DNA of 64,000 bases from Breznakiella homolactica (GCF_016616095.2 NZ_CP067089.2:3596001-3660000); one strand, 5' to 3'; positions 42,903-52,461 are shown, numbered from the stretch's first letter. Numbers and translations: made by a program. The notes: a model not told the origin generated them from the sequence alone.

Positions 42903-43520
42903 GTGGCCCGGATATCAAAATCACCGGAAGAAAGAAAGCAGGAAATTATTACAACCGCTTTGACTCTTTTTGAAGAAAAGGGGTATGAAAATACCACCAT
43001 CCAGGATATTGCGGAACGGATGAATGCTGCCCAGGGATTATGTTACCGGTATTTCAAATCCAAGCAGGAGATTTTTGCGGCCAGCTCGGATTTTTATGCA
43101 CAGAAAGCCGTTGAGAATATGCGGCAATCCATCCGCGGAACCGTTGACGCAATTGGTAAATTCAACGCGGTTATTCAATCGCTTTTAACCTACGCTGCAG
43201 CCCACGGTGAGTTTGAGTCGTCATATAGGGATGTTCCGGAGATCAGCGCCGAACGGATCAGGCGGATCGCGGTTCATATCTCAGACATCCTGATACCAAT
43301 TGTGGAGCAGGGACAGCGGGAAGGTGTTTTTCACTGTGACGACATTTCCGGTACAGTACGGATACTCTCCTACGGTATAATCAATCTTATCCACAGTGAA
43401 ATGCCTAAAAAAAATGTGCCGGAACATATTGTGTCTTTTGTTCCCACAATCAGGAGAACCTGTAAAATCCTTCTGGGCAGCGAAGAAAACCGCCTGGGAA
43501 GAGGCTGGGGCAAGCGGTAG
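42903..43520 (+). CDS. TetR/AcrR family transcriptional regulator
   Basis: A 205-residue regulator starting at GTG behind AGGAGG. The N-terminal HTH is typical (TTIQDIAERMNAAQGLCYRY then FKSKQEIF). The C-terminal ligand domain is helical and unassigned. One palindrome in its own promoter and a second in the promoter of the methyltransferase gene share the half-site GAATGAA, so it probably represses both itself and the two genes that follow. The inducer is unknown; a small hydrophobic or amphipathic compound is a reasonable guess. Confidence 0.9.
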   Translation: MARISKSPEERKQEIITTALTLFEEKGYENTTIQDIAERMNAAQGLCYRYFKSKQEIFAASSDFYAQKAVENMRQSIRGTVDAIGKFNAVIQSLLTYAAAHGEFESSYRDVPEISAERIRRIAVHISDILIPIVEQGQREGVFHCDDISGTVRILSYGIINLIHSEMPKKNVPEHIVSFVPTIRRTCKILLGSEENRLGRGWGKR

Positions 43521-43541
43521 ATTCGGGAGCAGTTTTTTCCA

Positions 43542-43570
43542 TTGACATAAACGTATACCATATACATAAT
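43542..43570 (+). promoter_or_regulatory. Promoter of the methyltransferase operon
   Basis: TTGACA (43542-43547) and CATAAT (43565-43570) with a 17-bp spacer. The -10 lies inside the left arm of the 40-bp palindrome, so repressor binding would exclude RNA polymerase. Confidence 0.7.
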
Positions 43571-43600
43571 AGTGAATGAATTCATTCACTATTATGTATA
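43561..43600 (+). promoter_or_regulatory. TetR operator 2, perfect 40-bp palindrome
   Basis: TATACATAATAGTGAATGAA is followed directly by its own reverse complement, giving a perfect 40-bp palindrome. The centre GAATGAATTCATTC carries the same half-sites as operator 1 but without the 4-bp spacing between them. It spans the -10 and start region of the next gene. Confidence 0.85.
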
Positions 43601-43619
43601 AAAGGAAAAGGTATATACC

Positions 43620-44177
43620 ATGTATTTAGGCCTCACACACGTATTCTGGTATTTTCTCGGATATGGACTTGTCACATCCATGGTGATGTTTTTTGTTCCC
43701 GCGGAGAAGCGCAGGAAAATTCTCACCTTTGCCAGGCATGGATCATTTGCAGAAAAAATGTTTGCCGCTGTCAGTCTCGTTTCCCGGTATGCCATGATGG
43801 GGCTTTCCCTGTTTATTCCGGTTTATCCCAGAGGGATTGCCTTCATCGCCGGAAATCTCCTGTACTGTGCCGGCCTCATACTGACAAACCTCGCAATGTG
43901 GCAGTTTTCCAGGGAGGAAACCGATAAGCCGATAACCTGGGGGCTGTACAAGGTCTCCCGGAACCCGATGCAGGTTATGGTTTTTGGTATGTATTTGGGG
44001 ATAGCGCTTATAGCGGATAACGGCTGGTTCTGGCTGGCGGCGGCCATCAATATTGCAGCGTCATACCCAATGTTCTTTATGCAGGAACGGTACTGTACGG
44101 AGCGCTACGGTGATGAGTATCTGGAATATATGAAAAAAACTCCCAGGGTTTTACTTGTCCGGGGCGGGAAGAAATAA
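43620..44177 (+). CDS. Isoprenylcysteine/phospholipid methyltransferase-like membrane protein
   Basis: A 185-residue membrane protein with four to five helices. The C-terminal region carries the ICMT/PEMT signature: GLYKVSRNPMQVMVFGMYLG and QERYCTERYGDEYLEYMKKT, which bind S-adenosylmethionine in that family. AAAGGAAAAG precedes the ATG. The substrate is not predictable; bacterial relatives methylate lipids or small thiols. It is the first gene under operator 2 and is followed after 2 nt by a DUF2141 gene. Confidence 0.82.
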   Translation: MYLGLTHVFWYFLGYGLVTSMVMFFVPAEKRRKILTFARHGSFAEKMFAAVSLVSRYAMMGLSLFIPVYPRGIAFIAGNLLYCAGLILTNLAMWQFSREETDKPITWGLYKVSRNPMQVMVFGMYLGIALIADNGWFWLAAAINIAASYPMFFMQERYCTERYGDEYLEYMKKTPRVLLVRGGKK

Positions 44178-44179
44178 AT

Positions 44180-44605
44180 ATGTCAAGTATCAAGAAACCC
44201 ATCCTCTTTTTCTTTCTGGTTTTCCTTGAGCTTTCCGGTTTGTCCGCGGATGTTCCGGTCACCCTGGAGATCCGTAATGTGGTTCGTGACGGTGGAACCG
44301 TATACGCGGCCATTGCCACTGGGGAGGAATTCCGCAGCAAATCGCCGGGACTGCGTTTTGAAATCTCCCCTGACAGTGAAACCGCGGTTCTGGACGTGTC
44401 CGTGCCGGAAGGGGAGTATGGTATCACCGTTTACCAGGACCGTAGCGGAAACAACCAGCTGGATACGGGGTTCCTCGGCATTCCCAGGGAACCGGTTGGT
44501 ATGTCCAACTATGACGGCAGGGGAATACCGGGAGGGTTTAAGAAAATAAAGGTCCCGATACACAGCAGAACCGGGACAATTACCATCCGGCTGTATACGT
44601 TCTGA
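44180..44605 (+). CDS. DUF2141 secreted protein
   Basis: A 141-residue secreted protein with a signal peptide (ILFFFLVFLELSGLSA). The mature part has the DUF2141 pattern: GEYGITVYQDRSGNNQLDTG, then IPREPVGMSN and FKKIKV. These proteins are beta-sandwich-like with unknown function. It starts 2 nt after the methyltransferase and should be co-repressed by the TetR protein. Confidence 0.85.
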   Translation: MSSIKKPILFFFLVFLELSGLSADVPVTLEIRNVVRDGGTVYAAIATGEEFRSKSPGLRFEISPDSETAVLDVSVPEGEYGITVYQDRSGNNQLDTGFLGIPREPVGMSNYDGRGIPGGFKKIKVPIHSRTGTITIRLYTF

Positions 44606-44829
44606 TGGTATGTAAAAATCACCGCACCCTGGGATCTCCGCTTAGCCAGGCCTGGTTCCAGCGGATCATCGGCAAGATTGTAGAGATATCCCGTACCCAG
44701 CACCCCCCGCACAGGCAGGACCCCCGGACCCGGTATCCCATGCTTCTGTGTCGAGTACTATCTTAATAATGCAGGTACCCTGCGTTTCATCACCCTGGAC
44801 AAATTCATAATTCTATGCCATAGTCTCGT
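44606..44829. repeat. Intergenic region with a dispersed repeat copy and purB promoter
   Basis: No gene is supported. The dispersed repeat lies at about 44705-44785: GGCAGGACCCCCGGA, CCATGCTTCTGTG (44739-44751), then AATAATGCAGGTACCCTG. The purB promoter occupies the end. Confidence 0.55.
44796..44824 (+). promoter_or_regulatory. Promoter of purB, leaderless
   Basis: TGGACA (44796-44801), 17-bp spacer, CATAGT (44819-44824). The start codon is only 5 nt after the -10 box and no Shine-Dalgarno sequence is present. Confidence 0.5.
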
Positions 44830-46314
44830 ATGGAAGCCCGCAGTATTTTCCGCAATATTTCACCCATCGACCACCGGTACTCAATTTCCGAACAGGAGCT
44901 TTTTGACGCCCTCACGCCCTGGATTTCCGAGGAAGCCGCGGTGGCGTCATGTATAAAAGCCGAAGTCGCCCTTATGGTCGCCCATCTCTCCATGCGGGGG
45001 CAGCTCACGCCGGAACTGCGGGAAACCCTGGAAAAAGCCGGGGCTTCGGTGGATCCCGCGGAGGTTTACGCCGAAGAGGAAAAGACCCGGCACAATATCC
45101 GGGCTCTGGTCAATGTCCTTAAAACGAAGGTCCCCGCCGATACGGCCCCCCTGGTCCATCTGGGGGCCACCAGCGTCGATATCCTCGATACCGCCCTTTC
45201 ATACAGGATGAAGGGTGTTACCTATGAAGTGGTGCTCCCCCTGCTGCGGAAGCTCGAGCTGCTTCTCTGTGATTTTGCTGAAAAAGAAGCGGAGACCCCC
45301 CAGGTCGGCCGGACCCACGGACAGCACGCGGTGCCTGTGACCGTGGGTTTTGCCCTGGCGGAATACGTCTCCCGCCTGGGAAAATCCATCCTCGAGATCG
45401 AACGGCTCGCCTCAGGGCTTAAGGGGAAACTCGCCGGCGCCGTGGGCGCCTATAACGCCACCACTATGATCGTCAGGGATCCCGAGGAACTGGAACGAAT
45501 CTATCTCGCCGGACTCGGTCTTGAGCCGTCGGAGCATTCCACCCAGCTGGTGGAACCCGAATATCTGCTCCGGCTGCTTCTTGAATTCAACGTTGCCTTC
45601 GGTATCATCGCGAACCTGGCGGACGACCTCCGGAACCTGCAGCGCACCGAAATCGGCGAACTCCGGGAAGGGTTCGGAGCGGACCAGGTGGGCTCTTCCA
45701 CCATGCCCCAGAAGCGGAACCCCTGGAATTCCGAACATGTTAAAAGCCTGTGGAAGGCCTTTATGCCCAGGACAATGACCTTTTTCATGGACCAGATCAG
45801 CGAACACCAGCGGGACCTTTCCAATTCCGCGAGCCAGCGCTTTACCGCCGATTACGTTGCTGGTTTTTGCCTGGCGGTAAGCCGCATGAAGGGAGTCGTG
45901 GAAGGCCTCGGGGTTGACCGGGAACGGCTGCTCTACAATCTCCGGGGCGGTACAGGGACCGAAGCGTCCGGCCGCGGTTCCGGGATAGCCGGCGGGGTTA
46001 TGGCGGAGCCCGCGTACATTCTCCTGGCGGAAACCGGTGTTTCCGACGCTCATGAGGTAATCCGCCGGATTACCCTGGCCGCGGAAAAGGATGGAATCAG
46101 CTTTGCCGAAGCCCTGGCAAAGGAACCGGAAGTCCTGGAGCGCATCGGCGGGAAAATGGCGGAGCTCGGCCTGACGGCTTCCTCCGGCGAAGCCCTGGCC
46201 TTTTTCAGGGAACCGGAGCGGTACTCCGGCCTGGCGGCTAAAAAGGCGAAAGCCCTGGCCGCGAAATACCGGAACCTTATGGCCGGCTCCTGTGCCCGGC
46301 CCTCTGCTGAGTGA
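44830..46314 (+). CDS. purB: Adenylosuccinate lyase
   Basis: A 494-residue enzyme of the fumarase/aspartase superfamily that splits adenylosuccinate to AMP and also SAICAR in purine synthesis. The signature loop reads GSSTMPQKRNPWNSEHVK, and TRHNIRALVN and GRTHGQHAVPVTVGF carry the catalytic histidine regions. It is the first of four purine-nucleotide genes (purB, guaB, purA, guaA). A hairpin follows its stop. Confidence 0.95.
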   Translation: MEARSIFRNISPIDHRYSISEQELFDALTPWISEEAAVASCIKAEVALMVAHLSMRGQLTPELRETLEKAGASVDPAEVYAEEEKTRHNIRALVNVLKTKVPADTAPLVHLGATSVDILDTALSYRMKGVTYEVVLPLLRKLELLLCDFAEKEAETPQVGRTHGQHAVPVTVGFALAEYVSRLGKSILEIERLASGLKGKLAGAVGAYNATTMIVRDPEELERIYLAGLGLEPSEHSTQLVEPEYLLRLLLEFNVAFGIIANLADDLRNLQRTEIGELREGFGADQVGSSTMPQKRNPWNSEHVKSLWKAFMPRTMTFFMDQISEHQRDLSNSASQRFTADYVAGFCLAVSRMKGVVEGLGVDRERLLYNLRGGTGTEASGRGSGIAGGVMAEPAYILLAETGVSDAHEVIRRITLAAEKDGISFAEALAKEPEVLERIGGKMAELGLTASSGEALAFFREPERYSGLAAKKAKALAAKYRNLMAGSCARPSAE

Positions 46315-46319
46315 AATAC

Positions 46320-46342
46320 GGCGCCCCTGTGGGCGCCTTTTG
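46320..46342 (+). terminator. Hairpin between purB and guaB
   Basis: GGCGCCC, a 4-nt loop and GGGCGCC, followed by TTTT. The T run is short, so it may only partly end transcription before guaB. Confidence 0.65.
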
Positions 46343-46370
46343 TGAATTTATATAGTAAGGAGAGAAAAAT

Positions 46371-47807
46371 ATGTTTAAAGAAGCCTATTCCTATGATGAT
46401 GTACTCCTCCTGCCGGGTTATTCCGACCTGCTCCCCCGGGACTGTGATGTCAAGACAACCCTGTGCGCCGATATTCAGCTCAATGTTCCGATCATCTCCG
46501 CCGCCATGGACACGGTTACCGAAGAACGGCTCGCCATTGCCATCGCCCTGGAAGGCGGCACCGGCGTGATCCACCGCAATCTCAAACCCGAAGCCCAGGC
46601 CCAGCAGGTGGCCAATGTTAAGCGCTTCCTCAACTGGATCATCGACGAGCCGGTGACGGTGGGTATGGACGCATCGGTACGGGATATAAAAAACCTCATG
46701 GAACGGACCAGAGTCTCCGGAATGCCGGTCCTCGACGATACCGGACACCTGGTGGGCATTATTACCGCCCGGGACCTCCGGTTCTGCACCGACGATACCC
46801 TTTCGGTCCTGGATGTGATGACCAAGGACCCCGTGGTGGAGCAGGGGGATCCGACAACCTCCAGCGCACGGGCGAAATTCGACAAACACCGTATAGAAAA
46901 GCTTCCCGTGGTGGACGCCTCGGGGCGGCTCACCGGGCTTATCACCGTAAAGGATATGGAAAAACACGATATGTTCCCCCACGCAGCCACGGATAAATCC
47001 GGACGGCTCCTGGTGGGCGCCGCGGTTTCGCCCCAGGACTACGATGTCCGGATGCCGCTGCTAAAAAACGCCAAGGTTGACTTTGTGGTTCTGGATACGG
47101 CCCACGGCGATTCGAAGAACGTCACCGACGCGGTGGCCGGGATCAGGAAGAAATTCGGTGTCCCGGTTATCGGCGGAAACGTCGCATCCAAAGAAGGCAC
47201 CCGCCGGCTCATCGATGCCGGCGCCGACGCGGTCAAAGTCGGCATCGGACCCGGTTCAATCTGCACCACCCGGATCGTCGCGGGAATCGGCGTTCCCCAG
47301 TTTACCGCGGTCTGGGACTGCGCCGAGGAAGCCGCGAAAGACAATATCCCCATCATAGCCGACGGCGGGATCAAATTCTCCGGGGATATTACCAAGGCCA
47401 TCGGCGCCGGTGCCGGCGTAGTCATGGTCGGCAACCTCTTCGCGGGTCTCAAGGAAGCTCCGGGCCGGGAAATCCTCTACGACGGCAGGATCTACAAGGA
47501 ATACCGGGGTATGGGAAGCATGGGCGCCCTCAAAGACGGCTCCGGCGACCGGTACCAGATAACCAAGGATGAAACCCCGGTGCCCGAGGGCATTGAAGGC
47601 CGGGTCCCCTATAAAGGGGAGCTCAAGAATTACCTCCACCAGCTTGTGTCGGGTCTCAGGAAGGGTATGGGCTACTGCGGCTGCAGGAACATCGATGAGT
47701 TGAAGAAATACCGGAATTTCGTTAAGATTACCGCCGCGGGCCTCCGGGAAAGCCATACCCATGACGTTACCATCACCCAGGAGGCGCCCAACTATTCCCG
47801 CTCATAG
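46371..47807 (+). CDS. guaB: Inosine-5'-monophosphate dehydrogenase
   Basis: A 478-residue enzyme that oxidises IMP to XMP, the committed step to GMP. The catalytic cysteine is in [18 protein letters not shown]. Two CBS domains are inserted (about residues 95-205), usually a nucleotide-sensing regulatory part. AAGGAGAG precedes the ATG. With purA and purB it controls the branch from IMP to GTP or ATP. Confidence 0.97.
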   Translation: MFKEAYSYDDVLLLPGYSDLLPRDCDVKTTLCADIQLNVPIISAAMDTVTEERLAIAIALEGGTGVIHRNLKPEAQAQQVANVKRFLNWIIDEPVTVGMDASVRDIKNLMERTRVSGMPVLDDTGHLVGIITARDLRFCTDDTLSVLDVMTKDPVVEQGDPTTSSARAKFDKHRIEKLPVVDASGRLTGLITVKDMEKHDMFPHAATDKSGRLLVGAAVSPQDYDVRMPLLKNAKVDFVVLDTAHGDSKNVTDAVAGIRKKFGVPVIGGNVASKEGTRRLIDAGADAVKVGIGPGSICTTRIVAGIGVPQFTAVWDCAEEAAKDNIPIIADGGIKFSGDITKAIGAGAGVVMVGNLFAGLKEAPGREILYDGRIYKEYRGMGSMGALKDGSGDRYQITKDETPVPEGIEGRVPYKGELKNYLHQLVSGLRKGMGYCGCRNIDELKKYRNFVKITAAGLRESHTHDVTITQEAPNYSRS

Positions 47808-47840
47808 AGTGAGTGTTTATAAAGCGGGAATAGGGGATGC

Positions 47841-47889
47841 GCGTCTGCCTGTCAGACGCTCACCGGAAAGGCGGCTCTCCGGGGCCGCC
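47841..47889 (+). other. Tandem hairpins in the guaB-purA gap
   Basis: Two adjacent perfect stems: GCGTCTG/CAGACGC (47841-47859) and GGCGGC/GCCGCC (47870-47889). Neither is followed by a T run. They may stabilise the guaB message or tune purA; no known purine riboswitch sequence is present. Confidence 0.45.
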
Positions 47890-47915
47890 ATCAACACAAA
47901 GGCAAGGTATTCCGC

Positions 47916-49145
47916 ATGAATGTTGTTGTAATCGGTGCCCAATGGGGCGATGAGGGAAAGGGAAAGATCGTTGATTACCTGGCAAATGAAGCCCAGATAA
48001 TCGTCCGTTTCGCCGGAGGCGCCAACGCGGGACATACCATTGTCATCGGTGACGAACAGTACGCCCTTCACCTCATTCCTTCCGGTGTCCTGTATCCCGA
48101 CAAAGTGGTAATCCTCGGCGCCGGCATGGTGATCGACCCGGTGGCCCTTTTTAATGAACTGTCCATGCTGCAGGAACGGGGTATCGACACCGCGGGCCGG
48201 GTTTTTATTTCAGACCGCGCCCACATAGTGCTTCCCCGGTACATAGAAATCGACAAGCAGCGGGACGCGGCCCGCAAGACGCCCATCGGCACCACCGGCC
48301 GGGGTATCGGCATCACCTATTCCATGAAAAGCGACCGGGACGGCATCCGCATCGCGGACCTTTCCTGGAAGGAAAAAATGGATGAGCTGGAACCGGCGGA
48401 CCGGGAATTCCTGGCTCCGTTCATAGACCGGCTTCAGGATATGGCTATAGACGTTTCGGTGTACCTTACCCACCATAAGAATTCCCAGATTCTTTTTGAA
48501 GGCGCCCAGGGAGCGCTCCTGGATCTCGATCTGGGAACGTACCCCTATGTTTCCAGCGGGATGTCCTGCGCCGCCGGCGCCGCCGTGGGCGGATGCGTCG
48601 GCCCGCGGAACCTGGACAAAATCCTGGGGGTTTTCAAAGCCTATTCCACCCGGGTCGGAAACGGCCCTTTCCCCAGTGAATTCAACGATAATTCCGAAGA
48701 TGAGATCTGCCGCTTTGTCCGGGAAACCGGCCGGGAATACGGGGTCACCACCGGGCGGCCCCGGCGCTGCGGGTATCTCGATCTCGTGGCGCTCCGGTAT
48801 ACCTGCCTTACCAATTCAATTGATTCCCTGGTCATGACCCACCTGGATGTCTACGATACCCTGGACGAGATTCAGGCCTGTGTCGCCTATCAGATCGGCA
48901 GCAAACGGGTGGAAACTTTTCCCGCTTCCATTGAATCTCTCAACGCCGCGAAACCGGTACTCCGCCGTTTTCCGGGCTGGAAGAAATCCCTCAAGCAGGC
49001 CCTTACCTATGAGGAGTTCCCCGAGGAAGCTATGGAGTATATTGAATTTATCGAACGGTTCTGTGAAACCCCCGTCGATATAGTTTCCGTCGGATACGAC
49101 CGGAAAGAAACCATTATCAGGAAGAGTCCATGGACAAAATACTGA
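47916..49145 (+). CDS. purA: Adenylosuccinate synthetase
   Basis: A 409-residue GTP-dependent enzyme that joins aspartate to IMP. The start shows GAQWGDEGKGKIVD with the catalytic aspartate, then GGANAGHTIVIG, and TTGRGIGITY. It is a little shorter than the 430 residues of E. coli PurA. A weak AAGG lies 10 nt before the ATG. Its end overlaps guaA by 16 nt. Confidence 0.96.
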   Translation: MNVVVIGAQWGDEGKGKIVDYLANEAQIIVRFAGGANAGHTIVIGDEQYALHLIPSGVLYPDKVVILGAGMVIDPVALFNELSMLQERGIDTAGRVFISDRAHIVLPRYIEIDKQRDAARKTPIGTTGRGIGITYSMKSDRDGIRIADLSWKEKMDELEPADREFLAPFIDRLQDMAIDVSVYLTHHKNSQILFEGAQGALLDLDLGTYPYVSSGMSCAAGAAVGGCVGPRNLDKILGVFKAYSTRVGNGPFPSEFNDNSEDEICRFVRETGREYGVTTGRPRRCGYLDLVALRYTCLTNSIDSLVMTHLDVYDTLDEIQACVAYQIGSKRVETFPASIESLNAAKPVLRRFPGWKKSLKQALTYEEFPEEAMEYIEFIERFCETPVDIVSVGYDRKETIIRKSPWTKY

Positions 49146-50782
49146 TCCTCGATTTCGGAAGCCAGACCACTCAGCTTATCGGACGGAGAATCCGGGAGCT
49201 TGGGGTGTACGCGGAAATAATCCCCGGGGACGCGGCTGTCACCGATGAAACGCTCGCGGACGTAAAGGGGATTATCCTTTCCGGTTCCCCCGAATCGGTG
49301 TACAGCCCCGACGGGGAAGTGCCGGATCAGCGCATCTACTCCCTGGGACTTCCGCTGCTGGGGATCTGCTACGGGATTCAGCGTATGACCGTGGATAACG
49401 GCGGTACGGTGGAGGCCCTTCCTGAACGGGAGTACGGCAGCCTCGAAGTAAATCTTACGGTACCGGATGATCCGGGTAAACTCGCCGGGGGCGATGCCGC
49501 AGCGGCGTTTTTCTCCGGCTTCGACGGTACGGTTCCTCTGGATGCCATCCGGGGCAGTACCGCCGCCAAATCAAAACCCGGAGCATCCTTTTCAATCAAT
49601 TCCTGGATGAGCCACGGCGATACCATCACAAAGCTCGGCCGCGGTTTCCGGCAGTTCGGAACCAGCCTGCACGGCGCTCCGGCGGTGCTTGTCCATGAGG
49701 AGCGTCCCTGGTTCGGTGTCCAGTTCCATCCGGAAGTTACCCACAACGAACGGGGAACGGAAATAATCGCCGGCTTCGTGTTCGGAGTCTGCGGCTGCAA
49801 ACCGGGCTGGAGTATGGAACAATATATAGAAGAAGTCCGCGCGTCCCTGGGTCAGCGGGTCGGGGCTAATCCGGTGCTGCTCCTCATCTCCGGCGGTGTG
49901 GATTCCACCGTGGCCGGCGCGCTGCTCCTCAAGACCCTCAATCCCGATCAGGTCCACCTGATGTATATGGATACCGGGCTCATGCGGAAAAACGAAACCG
50001 AAACCGTCCGGGTCAACCTTGAGCGGCTCGGCGCGAAGCACCTGCACATCATCCACTGTGAGAATGAATTCCTTTCCGCGCTTAAAGGACTTACGGACCC
50101 TGAGGCAAAACGCAAGGCCATCGGGGATCTCTTTATTACGATCCAGGAACGGGAGGTCACACGGCTCGGACTTCCTGATTCATACTTTCTGGCTCAGGGG
50201 ACGCTTTACACCGACCTCATCGAAAGCGGGAAGGGGATCGGGAAAAAAGCCCACCTCATCAAGAGCCACCACAATGTGGGCAGCCCTCTGGTCGACGCCA
50301 AGCGCAAAGCCGGCCGGATAATTGAACCTCTGGACCGGCTGTATAAGGATGAGGTCCGCAGTCTCGGCCGTATCCTCGGCATCGATGAGGATGTTGTCCG
50401 GCGGCACCCCTTTCCGGGACCCGGCTTGGGGGTGCGCATTCTCGGGGAAGTTACCAAGGAAAAATGTGACATCCTCCGGGACGCGGACGCAATTTATATT
50501 GAAGAGCTGAAAAAGCGCGGCCTCTACGATGAAATCTGGCAGGCCTTTGCGGTGCTCCTTCCCATCCGTTCCGTGGGGGTCGCCGGGGATGTACGCAAAT
50601 ACAGCTGGGTCCTCGCCCTCCGGGCCATTACCAGCGATGACGGCATGACCGCCGATGTGTATCCCTTTTCCATGAAGGACCTTCTGGAAATTTCAACCTT
50701 GATCACCAACACCGTTACGGACATCGGCCGGGTAACCTACGACATCTCATCCAAGCCCCCGGCAACTATTGAATGGGAATGA
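49130..50782 (+). CDS. guaA: GMP synthase (glutamine-hydrolysing)
   Basis: A 550-residue enzyme that aminates XMP to GMP. The glutaminase half has the nucleophile in GICYGIQRM and the catalytic His in QFHPEVTH. The ATP-pyrophosphatase P-loop is ISGGVDSTVAGALLL, and the C-terminal dimerisation domain ends TYDISSKPPATIEWE. AGGA precedes the start inside purA. It ends the purine cluster, and a terminator follows. Confidence 0.97.
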   Translation: MDKILILDFGSQTTQLIGRRIRELGVYAEIIPGDAAVTDETLADVKGIILSGSPESVYSPDGEVPDQRIYSLGLPLLGICYGIQRMTVDNGGTVEALPEREYGSLEVNLTVPDDPGKLAGGDAAAAFFSGFDGTVPLDAIRGSTAAKSKPGASFSINSWMSHGDTITKLGRGFRQFGTSLHGAPAVLVHEERPWFGVQFHPEVTHNERGTEIIAGFVFGVCGCKPGWSMEQYIEEVRASLGQRVGANPVLLLISGGVDSTVAGALLLKTLNPDQVHLMYMDTGLMRKNETETVRVNLERLGAKHLHIIHCENEFLSALKGLTDPEAKRKAIGDLFITIQEREVTRLGLPDSYFLAQGTLYTDLIESGKGIGKKAHLIKSHHNVGSPLVDAKRKAGRIIEPLDRLYKDEVRSLGRILGIDEDVVRRHPFPGPGLGVRILGEVTKEKCDILRDADAIYIEELKKRGLYDEIWQAFAVLLPIRSVGVAGDVRKYSWVLALRAITSDDGMTADVYPFSMKDLLEISTLITNTVTDIGRVTYDISSKPPATIEWE

Positions 50783-50857
50783 TCCGTAAGACAGTGTAAA
50801 CCCCGGTAAGCAGAACGGCTGCGGCCAGCGGCAGTTAAAAGAGATACAGTGCCGGCA

Positions 50858-50893
50858 GGCGCCTCTTATACTTTGAGGGGCGTTTGTTTTTTT
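50858..50893 (+). terminator. Rho-independent terminator after guaA
   Basis: GGCGCCTC and GAGGGGCG form a stem with one mismatch or bulge around a 9-nt loop, followed by TTTGTTTTTTT. It ends the purine cluster. Confidence 0.75.
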
Positions 50894-51055
50894 ATCAGCG
50901 TTCCGGTACGCGTATGTCAGCCGTTATTTTTTTGAATTATCGATATACGCAAGGCCGTCGCCTAAGACAGCATTGTATGATAACCTGATTATACGGTTGA
51001 TACATGTTAGGCTAAACGATGCAGCGTTTTTAAAAAAATAAAAGGATCCTGAGAA

Positions 51056-51847
51056 ATGGGAAATCGAACGTATATCCTGAGAACTTCAAAAGAAAACTCA
51101 ATAGAATTATTTGAAGCGGACAATACGCTGCCGTTATTCTGGCAATGCTTGCTTGACATCAATGCGATTGAAAGCATTGAACCTGAAATTATCCGGGTTT
51201 TTGCTATGGGTGATGAGGATGTACAAACGTATCTGGAGAAAAACCCCTCGGGGGTTACTGTAAAATTACCTAAACAGGTATTTTTAAATAACGCCAAAGA
51301 CGGAAGGCCATTTATCGAACGGTACCTGGAGAATGACGTAATAGTGTTTGATGATTTTATGCGCTATCTGGATAAAAAGTACGGAGAAGAAGATATTTTA
51401 GAACTATCAATTTTTGAAATGGGAAATTTTGAAGGGATGGCGAAATATATCAATAATTTAAAAAAGAATCTAACCGCGATAAAACAAGAGAACTATATAC
51501 CAAAACTATTCCCCATGACAGGTACTATATTTGAGCTAACAGGATACGACAGGTATTTGGGCAATGGTTTCGCAGGCTATTCTGAACGGTATGCGGATGC
51601 GTGCAGGAAAGAAGAAGACGAAAGAAAGAAAAGACAATCCTTACTTGACGAGCAGGAAAGAAAAAGATCAATAAAAAATAAGATTGAATCGGTGTTTATA
51701 ATTTTTCTTGGAATGGTATTTTTACTCGCGTCAGTGTTCTTTATAACAAAGGAAGGATTAAGTGTTCTCCTGGTATGCGGAATATTATTTGGTGTTGTAT
51801 CAGCAGTATACGGCGTTATAAAGCTTGGAAACAATAAAAGTAAATAA
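51056..51847 (+). CDS. Unknown protein with C-terminal membrane hairpin
   Basis: A 263-residue protein in AT-rich DNA unlike its GC-rich neighbours. The N-terminal 200 residues look soluble (LFEADNTLPLFWQCLLDI, VKLPKQVFLNNAKDGRPF), then a Glu/Lys/Arg-rich stretch and two membrane helices near the end (VFIIFLGMVFLLASVFFI and LSVLLVCGILFGVVSAVYG). GGATCCTGAG precedes the ATG; the Shine-Dalgarno match is weak. I do not recognise the family. It opens the AT-rich island. Confidence 0.65.
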   Translation: MGNRTYILRTSKENSIELFEADNTLPLFWQCLLDINAIESIEPEIIRVFAMGDEDVQTYLEKNPSGVTVKLPKQVFLNNAKDGRPFIERYLENDVIVFDDFMRYLDKKYGEEDILELSIFEMGNFEGMAKYINNLKKNLTAIKQENYIPKLFPMTGTIFELTGYDRYLGNGFAGYSERYADACRKEEDERKKRQSLLDEQERKRSIKNKIESVFIIFLGMVFLLASVFFITKEGLSVLLVCGILFGVVSAVYGVIKLGNNKSK

Positions 51848-51891
51848 CAATCAATGCCGTATCAGGTATAAATGATTTATGGAAGTTGCTT

Positions 51892-52461
51892 ATGAAATAT
51901 AAAAGATGCAGTTTTTTTCTAATCGTATTATTGCTTAATACTACCCACGCGTTTTCACAGAACGATGATCTGCAGCCCTTTATGATTTACGGCCAAGATT
52001 TTATAGCGACTGTTACTTTGCCAAACACCTGGTTTGTTGACATGAGTTATGCCCGGCAATTGGGCGTTAATGGATTTTTTTATTTAAAGCAATACAATAA
52101 AGAAACATCCCCTGCAATAACAATTTTAAATTTAGCCTATAAACCTGAAGACCATACACCATTGGAAGAATGGATAGAATATGACCGGGATAATTTTCTG
52201 GATTATTATGATAATTACACAATGGAAAAAGCAGATATAGAAATAAAAAATGACGCTGTAAAAAGAATAATTATCTATCTGGTAAAAGACGATCAAAACG
52301 AAATAGTACAGTATTCAGCATATTTAGATATGGGGTTACACTATTTTGCGAATATCTATATGACAATAACGGATAAAAATATACGAGACAGTATGTATAA
52401 GGATTTTAAACGCTGTATCGAAAATTCGGTATTCCTGAATATAGGAGTAAATATAAACTAA
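51892..52461 (+). CDS. Secreted protein of unknown function
   Basis: A 189-residue protein with a signal peptide (SFFLIVLLLNTTHAFSQ) from the ATG at 51892 (GGAAG 6 nt upstream). The mature part is beta-rich and begins around FIATVTLPNTWFVDMS, which recalls PsbP/DcrB-like folds but is not diagnostic. AT-rich composition matches its neighbours. An envelope or immunity-type role is possible, not shown. Confidence 0.65.
   Translation: MKYKRCSFFLIVLLLNTTHAFSQNDDLQPFMIYGQDFIATVTLPNTWFVDMSYARQLGVNGFFYLKQYNKETSPAITILNLAYKPEDHTPLEEWIEYDRDNFLDYYDNYTMEKADIEIKNDAVKRIIIYLVKDDQNEIVQYSAYLDMGLHYFANIYMTITDKNIRDSMYKDFKRCIENSVFLNIGVNIN

Noticed and set aside
44509..44712. Minus-strand frame containing LYNLADDPLEPGLA, similar to the end of sulfatases
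   Set aside because: Only about 15 residues match, with no flanking homology or other sulfatase motif. It could be a relic but cannot be supported.
47808..47915. Purine riboswitch before purA
   Set aside because: The two hairpins lack the conserved core of guanine, adenine, PRPP or ZTP riboswitches.
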